A stretch of DNA of 34,874 bases, taken from contig CANQPI010000020.1 in NCBI GenBank assembly GCA_947625725.1, positions 1-34,874 on the forward strand, read 5' to 3'. The notes beneath the pieces were generated by a model. That model was not told where the DNA came from, made no database searches, and was given only the letters and a program-made list of their open reading frames with translations. Source of the stretch: an uncultured Clostridia bacterium (GTDB lineage Bacteria > Bacillota > Clostridia > Christensenellales > CAG-314). Positions 7,434 to 13,427 of this stretch are shown here, one piece after another (within the stretch, counting starts at the first letter, position 1; each line of letters starts with the position of its first letter). The position numbers and the translations under genes were made by a program.

Positions 7434-7642
7434 TGCGCGGATATGTTTGCTTTCGACGACCCAAAACCCGCAAACAGGGCGAAAGTCGAACGACTTTGCA
7501 AAATTTATCTCGAAAATGCGGATATGGGTGCGGTTTTTTCAACGAAAAGTCCGCCGCTATCCGTTTGAACCGACCCTAAAACGACCACACAGTGCGTACA
7601 AAGCCCGCCGCCGAACTCGGCGGTTGCGACAAAAGGCGAAGT

Positions 7643-8272
7643 TCAGTCGCTGTGACTTGCCAGGTAATCGTCCGCGGGAACGTCGTCTACGAAAGCGGCA
7701 AGTTTGACGATACGGTAATCGCCTTGCAGATCGTACTTGTTCATCAAATGCAACGCAAGCCTGTCGGGACGAAGATTGTCGTTGCCGATACCCAACGTGA
7801 CGAGAGCGGAATTTGCGTCCACGCTCTCGGCGGCAAATATTTTCGACGAAACGTCCTTTGTTACCGATCTACCCCGTTCGTCGTAGGTTATCGCGTAGTC
7901 GGGCGAGGTGATCTCCGCAACGACTTTGCCGATGTCCTTGGCTTGCAAAAGATAGCGAGCGCGGTTGAGCGCGGCAGCCACATTGACCGAACAACGGAAT
8001 TGGCGCACAAACTCGATACCGACGGGACTTGCCTCGTTAAGACGGTTCAACATGTTTGCGGTTTCCTCCGTTTTGACGGAGAGATACTCCGCCAAAGACT
8101 CCACTCCCAGAGCGATCGGCGGAGAAAAACTCAACTCGACGTGAGGATTGAACCCCTGCGAATATTGTACGTCGAGCCCCGCGCGACGAATGAGGTAGGT
8201 AATGGCGCGCAGGTTATCTATATGCGACACAAGCGCAGCCGATTTTGTTTTTGTAAATTTGAATATCAACAT
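7643..8272 (-). CDS. DUF2344 protein (TIGR03936 family), partner of the radical SAM protein
   Basis: This 209-aa protein belongs to the DUF2344 family, usually encoded directly after, or fused to, a TIGR03960 radical SAM protein. Typical features are the N terminus FKFTKTKSAALVSHIDNLR and the GFNPHVELSFSPPIALGVES block. Its biochemical role is not known to me. It follows the radical SAM gene by 56 bp and is the last gene of the operon. In many Clostridia the next genes are a ribonuclease E/G and rplU-rpmA; here rnpB, on the opposite strand, comes next. The ribosome-binding site before the ATG is weak. Confidence 0.88.
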   Translation of the reverse strand: MLIFKFTKTKSAALVSHIDNLRAITYLIRRAGLDVQYSQGFNPHVELSFSPPIALGVESLAEYLSVKTEETANMLNRLNEASPVGIEFVRQFRCSVNVAAALNRARYLLQAKDIGKVVAEITSPDYAITYDERGRSVTKDVSSKIFAAESVDANSALVTLGIGNDNLRPDRLALHLMNKYDLQGDYRIVKLAAFVDDVPADDYLASHSD

Positions 8273-8328
8273 ATATCTTTAATTTGATTTGTTCGCCCGA
8301 TTCGAAAGACTTTCGCGTAGCAAATAGG

Positions 8329-10179
8329 TCACTCAACGCCCGTTGCGGTCGGTTCGGTAGACAAGTCGTCCGTCGTTACGCTGGTGTTTCCGTGAGAATT
8401 TTTGCAATAGCCGTACTTGGCAAGCCCGCAACCGTTGCACCGATTGGTGCAAGAGGGCGTTGTGGCGGCCGTCATTGCCTTGGCGTACTCGGCGGCAAAG
8501 TATTGCTCGGTCACGCCGATATCCACAAAATTCCAGGGAAGAAGTTCGCCCGTCCGCTTGGCTCCCACTATTTGCTCTATATTCGTGCCGCACCGCTCAA
8601 ACGCTTTGCGATAGTGGTCGAAGTCAAAGCGTTCGCCCCAGGCGTCGAAACGCGCTCCGTCTTGGTACGCGATATACAAAGCGTCCGCTATCGACCTGCC
8701 GCCGCGCGCCAACACCGCCTCTATCAAGGAACTTTCGTAATCGTTGTAACTGAAATCGATACCGCTCTTTTTGCAAGAATCCATCAGATACCGCTGTTTC
8801 GCCTCGACGTCTTGGCGAGAGGTAAACGCGCACCATTGAAAAGGCGTAAAAGGCTTGGGTATAAACGTTGACGTGCTTACGTAAAGTCGCAACGGCTTTG
8901 CCGACGTGCGGGTCTGCTTGTACAGCGCGCGCACCTTGCACGCCAAATGATATATGCCCTCGACGTCCTCCCACGTTTCGGTGGGCAACCCCAACATAAA
9001 ATACAGTTTGACGGAGGAATACCCCTCTCGGAACGCCTGCGTAAGCGTTTCGAGAATGTTGTCCTCGGTAATGTTTTTGTTGATGACGTTTCTCAACCGC
9101 TGAGTACCAGCCTCGGGCGCGAACGTAAGAGAACTTTTGCGATTGCCCTGCGCCATATTGCCTCGAAAACTGTCCAACCGCATGCTGGGCAAATTAAGTT
9201 GAACGTGATGTTCGGCGGCATAGGGATACAGTTTGTCCAACAATTGATACAATCCGCTGTAATCGCTTGTAGACAGGCTGTTGAGCGACAGTTCGTCGTA
9301 ACCCGTGCTTTCCAACAAATTTTTGCACAGTTCAAACGCGTTGTCGGGAGTGCGTTCGCGTACGGGACGATAAATAAAACCCGCCTGACAAAAACGACAT
9401 CCGTTGGCGCACCCGCGAAAAAGTTCGGCGACGGCGCGGTCGTGAACAATCTCCATGCTCGGCACAAGTTGCGTTTGCGGAGTGAAAACCGTGTTCATAT
9501 CCGACTCGATATTGCGCCACACGCGCCTTTGGGGCAAACTCGTCACTCGGTCGCCGTCGTAGGCGGCAGGGTGCAGCGCGGGAACGTAAATACAACTGTA
9601 ATGCTCGTCCACATAACGCAAAAACTCGGATTTTTTTACCCCATATTGCGTTTTTTGCCGTTTGTAATCTTCGATTATTTGTTTCCAAGGGGTTTCGCCC
9701 TCGCCCACGAAAAAGAAGTCGAAGTACTTGTACATAGGCTCGGGGTTGACGGTACAAGGTCCGCCCGCCACCACAAAGGGCATGTCCTCGCCGCGATCCT
9801 CGGCGCAAACGGGTATGCCCGCCATTTCCAACATGTAAAACACGTTGCTGTAACACATTTCGTACTGAATGGAAAATCCCACGAAATCGAAATCTTTGAG
9901 GGGAGTTTGAGTTTCCAGACTGCACAGCGGCTTGCCTTGCCGTTGCAGATAATTTGCGTAATCGTCAAAGGGCGCGTAGCAACGCTCGCACACCACTCCC
10001 TCCAACGAATTGAACAAAAAATACAATATTCTGACGCCCAAATTGGACATTCCCACTTCGTAGCCGTCCGCCACGCACATGCAAAAACGCACGTCGCAGG
10101 GTTTGGACATGTTTGGTACGTTGTACTCGCCGCCAAAGTATCGGTAGGGCTTCATAACGCTGTCGGTAAGTTTTGTCAC
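8329..10179 (-). CDS. TIGR03960 family B12-binding radical SAM protein
   Basis: This 616-aa protein has a cobalamin-binding-like N-terminal domain (roughly residues 25-200, with GYEVGMSNLGVRILY and VVAGGPCTVNPEP). A radical SAM domain follows, with the iron-sulfur cluster motif C257-x3-C261-x2-C264 in ELFRGCANGCRFCQAG. A C-terminal Cys cluster (CTNRCNGCGLAKYGYC) might bind a further cluster. The substrate is not known. The GTG at 10179 was chosen because AGGAG lies about 6 nt upstream; an ATG eight codons in is the alternative. It starts 9 bp after the hexokinase stop, so it belongs to the exonuclease-hexokinase-radical SAM-DUF2344 operon. Confidence 0.93.
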   Translation of the reverse strand: MTKLTDSVMKPYRYFGGEYNVPNMSKPCDVRFCMCVADGYEVGMSNLGVRILYFLFNSLEGVVCERCYAPFDDYANYLQRQGKPLCSLETQTPLKDFDFVGFSIQYEMCYSNVFYMLEMAGIPVCAEDRGEDMPFVVAGGPCTVNPEPMYKYFDFFFVGEGETPWKQIIEDYKRQKTQYGVKKSEFLRYVDEHYSCIYVPALHPAAYDGDRVTSLPQRRVWRNIESDMNTVFTPQTQLVPSMEIVHDRAVAELFRGCANGCRFCQAGFIYRPVRERTPDNAFELCKNLLESTGYDELSLNSLSTSDYSGLYQLLDKLYPYAAEHHVQLNLPSMRLDSFRGNMAQGNRKSSLTFAPEAGTQRLRNVINKNITEDNILETLTQAFREGYSSVKLYFMLGLPTETWEDVEGIYHLACKVRALYKQTRTSAKPLRLYVSTSTFIPKPFTPFQWCAFTSRQDVEAKQRYLMDSCKKSGIDFSYNDYESSLIEAVLARGGRSIADALYIAYQDGARFDAWGERFDFDHYRKAFERCGTNIEQIVGAKRTGELLPWNFVDIGVTEQYFAAEYAKAMTAATTPSCTNRCNGCGLAKYGYCKNSHGNTSVTTDDLSTEPTATGVE

Positions 10180-10188
10180 ACGTTTCTC

Positions 10189-11442
10189 CTAATCCTGCAC
10201 CATTGTAGCCATAAGAGTGCCTATCAAATTGAGATCTTCGCCTTGAAGTATCTTGTAGCCTATTCCGAACCGTCCCAAAATGTCCGTCAGATACCGCTCG
10301 AAGTAATCGCGATAGCGCGGCAGTTTGTTGAAGGTCGTCCCCTCCGCCGCAATTGCCACGGGCAGAGTTTTGTCTTTGCAAGAAGATATTGCCAACGCCG
10401 AATTTACTATCGCGCCCATTTTTGCCGCGCGTTCGATAACCCCGAAACAAATTTCCCTCGCCGTTTCGGCGTCCTCTCGGTCGGCAAACGCGCCATTCAA
10501 ACCGCCGCCGTTGAGAAAGTCGGATACGTCTTTGAGGTCGAAGCGCGACAGTTGCGGCTTTGTCCCGAACATATTTTCTTTCGCCGCGACGGTCAACGCC
10601 TCGAAAATAACGTCGGCGAGATATTTGCCCGCGGTCATTTTTTCAAATCGGTGAAATTGCGGCGCGGACGTGCGCTCTATCGCCGCGCGATCGAAGTCGC
10701 CGCACTCGAATCCGTCAAAGTTGCCGCACTCGCTGTTTACAATCATTCTGCCCTGCGCCAAATCTCTTGCCTTGACGATCTTGTCGGTATCCTCGACATA
10801 GCACACGTTCGTCCCCGTGCCGTAGATGTAGCCCAAATACGCCGAAAACTTTTGTTCCGCGCCCGCCATGCCGCCCAACAACGTCGCGACGGTATCGTTG
10901 AGAATGACGATACGTCTGTCCTTGCCGTCCAACGCCTTGCACGCCGCGACCGTTTCGCCGCCCACCTTGGTGCCCACCACCTCGGGCGCGTTGATTTCCT
11001 TTGTGAAAGGTTGCACCGTTCCGTCCCCGTCCGCGCCCATTTGCACGGGATAGGAAAAGCAAAATCCTATCTTGTCGGACAAGGGCAACAGCCGCGAAAC
11101 GTTGTCGGCGATAGCGGCGTAAAATTGCGATTTGCCGAGGTATCCGTCCGAAGCGGGCATTACCGTCTTGACAATGTCCTCGATATGCGCCTTGCCGTCC
11201 TCGTCAAAGTAGCCCAGCGCGCTGCGAAAGTTTGTTCCTCCCGCGTCGATGACGATACGCTTGGAATTGCGCTCGATCCTGTCGCGGCTCACGTCCGTCA
11301 GATACGCGGGAATGAGGGGCAAACTGCCGCCCTCGCCGCGCAGACCCAAATCTTTTTGACGGAAAAATTCGTTCAGCGACGCGTCAACGTCTACGTTTTG
11401 GACGTTTTGACCGTGTTTGAACAAAAACTCTTGTACAGTCAT
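10189..11442 (-). CDS. Hexokinase of the eukaryotic-type (HK) family
   Basis: This 417-aa protein should phosphorylate glucose or related hexoses with ATP. It shows the hexokinase-family signatures rather than those of ROK glucokinases: phosphate-1 IDAGGTNFRSA (residues 65-75), the sugar-binding FCFSYPVQ (127-134), LNDTVATLLGG with the likely catalytic Asp183, GTGTN (208-212) and NSECGNFDGF. The length is close to one eukaryotic hexokinase half. The start chosen is the ATG at 11442 with GGAGG upstream; it overlaps the exonuclease stop by 4 bp (ATGA). Hexokinases of this type occur in some gut Bacillota, and the sugar specificity cannot be read from sequence. Confidence 0.9.
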   Translation of the reverse strand: MTVQEFLFKHGQNVQNVDVDASLNEFFRQKDLGLRGEGGSLPLIPAYLTDVSRDRIERNSKRIVIDAGGTNFRSALGYFDEDGKAHIEDIVKTVMPASDGYLGKSQFYAAIADNVSRLLPLSDKIGFCFSYPVQMGADGDGTVQPFTKEINAPEVVGTKVGGETVAACKALDGKDRRIVILNDTVATLLGGMAGAEQKFSAYLGYIYGTGTNVCYVEDTDKIVKARDLAQGRMIVNSECGNFDGFECGDFDRAAIERTSAPQFHRFEKMTAGKYLADVIFEALTVAAKENMFGTKPQLSRFDLKDVSDFLNGGGLNGAFADREDAETAREICFGVIERAAKMGAIVNSALAISSCKDKTLPVAIAAEGTTFNKLPRYRDYFERYLTDILGRFGIGYKILQGEDLNLIGTLMATMVQD

Positions 11443-12386
11443 AAAGGTTTTTCCTCCAAAATTTCGTCTATGCTCACCGTTTTCATCACGCCCTGCGAAC
11501 ACAGTTCCTGCACGCGCTTTTCGCGCATGACGTCTTGGTCGGTATGCGCTTCGCCCGTCACATAGTAGTTGCCTTTGAGCAACTTTGCCGCGTAACGTCC
11601 GCCCTTTTGCATAATTTTGTTCAAAACGGCGTACAAAACGTCGCTGTCGCTAAGTTCCAACGATCTCGCCAGACAAAACGTCTTGTTTTTGTACTGCGAG
11701 GACGTGACCTTGACTGAGGAGGCATATTCTCGTATCCGCTCTATCGCAAGTTGCGTTACGTGTTTTTTGGATACCTGTCCCAAAACGGAAACGGGACGGG
11801 TCAACTCGAAATTTACGTTGGAACCCCACCGAACGCCGAACTTTTCCATGAGTTGCTCTACGTTAAGTCCGCTGTCCTCCGTCAGATATTTGAGAGTCAG
11901 CAATGATACGTAAGCGTCCTCCTCGCTGTTGTGTTGGTGAAAGGTTATGCCCAATTCGTCGGCGATCCTGTTCAAGCCCTTTACTTCGCTATCCCCCTTG
12001 TACAACTTGTACAGCAGTTGCGAGCATACGAAACGAAAGTCGATAGAGGGCAAACGGTAACGTTCGCACGCCTTGTTCAACATCCGCACGTCGCTGTCCA
12101 CGGCGTGTCCCAACACAATGTACTGCGGATCGGTCAGCAACCGTTTCAAACGCGGGTAGATCTTTTTGAAATCGGGCGACGCTTTGAGCAACGCCCTGTC
12201 CAGACCGAGGTCTATGCCCACGTTGGCGCGCGTGCCGTTGAGATTGTACTTGGTACGGGGATTTATCCAGATATTTTCGCGGCTGATCAAGTTGAAATGT
12301 TCGTCGGCGATAACCACTCCCACGCTGCAAATGCTGGAAAGCATGTAGCCGTTTGCCGCTTCTATGTCGAAAGCCAAAAATTTCAT
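11439..12386 (-). CDS. DEDDh 3'-5' exonuclease (DnaQ-like) with BRCT-like C-terminal region
   Basis: This 315-aa protein has an N-terminal DnaQ-type exonuclease domain. FDIEAANG supplies D7 and E9, GHAVDSDVRML a further Asp, and HNSEEDAY the H152-x4-D157 pair, so the DEDDh set is complete. Residues from about 220 resemble a BRCT domain (KTFCLARSLELSD, KGNYYVTGE and a closing VSIDEILEE), a pairing known in stand-alone epsilon-like exonucleases. It probably trims DNA or RNA 3' ends. AAGGA lies about 7 nt before the ATG. It heads the operon and is coupled to hexokinase by a 4-bp overlap, with no obvious functional link. Confidence 0.87.
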   Translation of the reverse strand: MKFLAFDIEAANGYMLSSICSVGVVIADEHFNLISRENIWINPRTKYNLNGTRANVGIDLGLDRALLKASPDFKKIYPRLKRLLTDPQYIVLGHAVDSDVRMLNKACERYRLPSIDFRFVCSQLLYKLYKGDSEVKGLNRIADELGITFHQHNSEEDAYVSLLTLKYLTEDSGLNVEQLMEKFGVRWGSNVNFELTRPVSVLGQVSKKHVTQLAIERIREYASSVKVTSSQYKNKTFCLARSLELSDSDVLYAVLNKIMQKGGRYAAKLLKGNYYVTGEAHTDQDVMREKRVQELCSQGVMKTVSIDEILEEKPL

Positions 12387-12404
12387 TGCAAATTCCTTGC
12401 CTAT

Positions 12405-12433
12405 ACTTTACCAAATTTGACAAGGTTTTGCAA
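12405..12433 (-). promoter_or_regulatory. Possible sigma-A promoter of the exonuclease operon
   Basis: On the minus strand, TTGCAA (12433-12428) and TAAAGT (12410-12405) are separated by 17 bp, just ahead of the AAGGA site. The -10 match is imperfect. Confidence 0.45.
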
Positions 12434-12449
12434 GAAAAAAGCGCAAGAA

Positions 12450-12480
12450 AAACAAATCGTCCCGCATTTGGCGCGGGACG
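12450..12480 (-). terminator. Terminator of the TauE/SafE gene pair
   Basis: On the minus strand, CGTCCCGC (12480-12473) pairs with GCGGGACG (12465-12458), followed by ATTTGTTTTTC. It lies 13 bp after the stop of the downstream permease gene. Confidence 0.7.
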
Positions 12481-12492
12481 TATCGCGAGTTG

Positions 12493-12909
12493 TCAAAGAG
12501 CGTTGCGCGTAGACTGCGAGGAATTGCGCTTTTGCCTGTGTTGCCGCACGGCAAACCTGACGGCGACGATCAATTGCCAAATTCCCACCGCCAACAAAAA
12601 CGCCGCAAAGCAGTAGCGCAGCACATCGTTTTGCGCCATGTCCGCCACAAGCGCGCCCGCTACCGCAAGCGCGATCGCGGGGAGAACGATCCACCACACG
12701 TTTTGCGGTTTGAGCAGTTTGTTTTTGGCGTGAAACCCCAACGCCACGCAACACATAGGCACAAAACTCACAAGATTGATAGCCTGTATCGTCTTTTGCG
12801 GTATATCGAGAAAGGACAGCAACGGCACCAACACCGTACCGCCGCCCATGCCCATTCCGCCAACGATACCGGACAGAAATCCGAAAAGTATCAACAAAAA
12901 AACTTGCAT
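12493..12909 (-). CDS. Half-size TauE/SafE (TSUP) family permease
   Basis: This 138-aa membrane protein begins with the TauE/SafE signature FGFLSGIVGGMGMGGGTVLVP in its first helix. About four hydrophobic segments follow, and the C-terminal tail is basic (RQHRQKRNSS). Family members move anions such as sulfite, sulfoacetate or other organosulfur compounds and usually have about 250 residues with two repeats of this unit. This gene encodes only one repeat, and the other is in the gene immediately upstream (15-bp gap). AGGAG lies about 12 nt before the ATG. The two products probably form a heteromer. The substrate is unknown. Confidence 0.85.
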   Translation of the reverse strand: MQVFLLILFGFLSGIVGGMGMGGGTVLVPLLSFLDIPQKTIQAINLVSFVPMCCVALGFHAKNKLLKPQNVWWIVLPAIALAVAGALVADMAQNDVLRYCFAAFLLAVGIWQLIVAVRFAVRQHRQKRNSSQSTRNAL

Positions 12910-12924
12910 AGTCGCCGTTTGCTC

Positions 12925-13290
12925 CTAAAAAAACATTTTGATCCCGCCGGCGATCAACACCAACGCAAAAATTATTTTTGCCACGTTGCCTTTCAACTTG
13001 CTCAACAGCAGCGCGCCCGCTATACCGCCCGCTACAACGCCCAGACTCGTCCAAAGCGTAGGTATCCAATCCACGTTGCCCTTGACGAGGTACACTATCG
13101 CGGATACGACTGTGAGAGGCAATATCACCAACAGCGCGGTCGCCTGCGCGTATTTTTGGTGCAATTTGAGAATGGCAAGCATCTCGGCGACCACTATCAC
13201 GCCGCCGCCTCCGCCCAAAAATCCGTTGACAAAACCCGCCAAAGCGGATAACGCCACCAAAAAGCATTTGTTTTTTGCCGTTAAATTCAT
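12925..13290 (-). CDS. Half-size TauE/SafE (TSUP) family permease, first of the pair
   Basis: This 121-aa membrane protein carries the other copy of the TauE/SafE repeat, with the glycine-rich motif LAGFVNGFLGGGGGVIVVAEM followed by three more hydrophobic segments. It is half the family length and ends cleanly at GGIKMFF. Both genes keep intact reading frames and their own ribosome-binding sites (AGGAT here). That argues for a stable two-gene permease rather than a recent frameshift. It is transcribed divergently from the large surface-protein gene. Confidence 0.85.
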   Translation of the reverse strand: MNLTAKNKCFLVALSALAGFVNGFLGGGGGVIVVAEMLAILKLHQKYAQATALLVILPLTVVSAIVYLVKGNVDWIPTLWTSLGVVAGGIAGALLLSKLKGNVAKIIFALVLIAGGIKMFF

Positions 13291-13310
13291 GTTTTTTTGT
13301 ATCCTAATTC

Positions 13311-13336
13311 AATTTGATTGCATATTTTGATTGCAT
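13311..13336. repeat. Tandem 13-bp direct repeat overlapping a -35 box
   Basis: AATTTGATTGCAT (13311-13323) is followed immediately by ATTTTGATTGCAT (13324-13336), one mismatch apart. The second unit contains the TTGCAT -35 box of the surface-protein promoter. A direct-repeat operator for a regulator is possible. Confidence 0.6.
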
Positions 13337-13359
13337 TTTATTTTAGTTTGTATTAAAAT
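13331..13359 (+). promoter_or_regulatory. Sigma-A promoter of the large surface-protein gene
   Basis: TTGCAT (13331-13336) and TAAAAT (13354-13359) are separated by 17 bp. Transcription should start near 13366, just before the short leader ORF. Confidence 0.65.
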
Positions 13360-13369
13360 AGGAGTACGT

Positions 13370-13408
13370 ATGTATTTGAGCATACCGAAAAAACAAAAAA
13401 CATTTTGA
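13370..13408 (+). CDS. Possible 12-residue leader peptide (uORF)
   Basis: This is an ATG-initiated 12-codon ORF (MYLSIPKKQKTF) with an AGGAG site 5 nt upstream, ending 19 bp before the start of the large surface-protein gene. Its ribosome-binding site is better than that of the downstream gene, so translation of the leader may feed or control the downstream start. Supporting evidence is limited to the Shine-Dalgarno and the position after the promoter. It could be fortuitous. Confidence 0.35.
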   Translation: MYLSIPKKQKTF

Positions 13409-13427
13409 AAAAGGTATCGAAACAACT

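Noticed and set aside
8947-11565. Open frame of 872 codons on the plus strand
   Set aside because: It lies antisense to the radical SAM, hexokinase and exonuclease genes, all of which have clear motifs and ribosome-binding sites. Its product has no recognisable domain and it exists because of codon bias on the coding strand.
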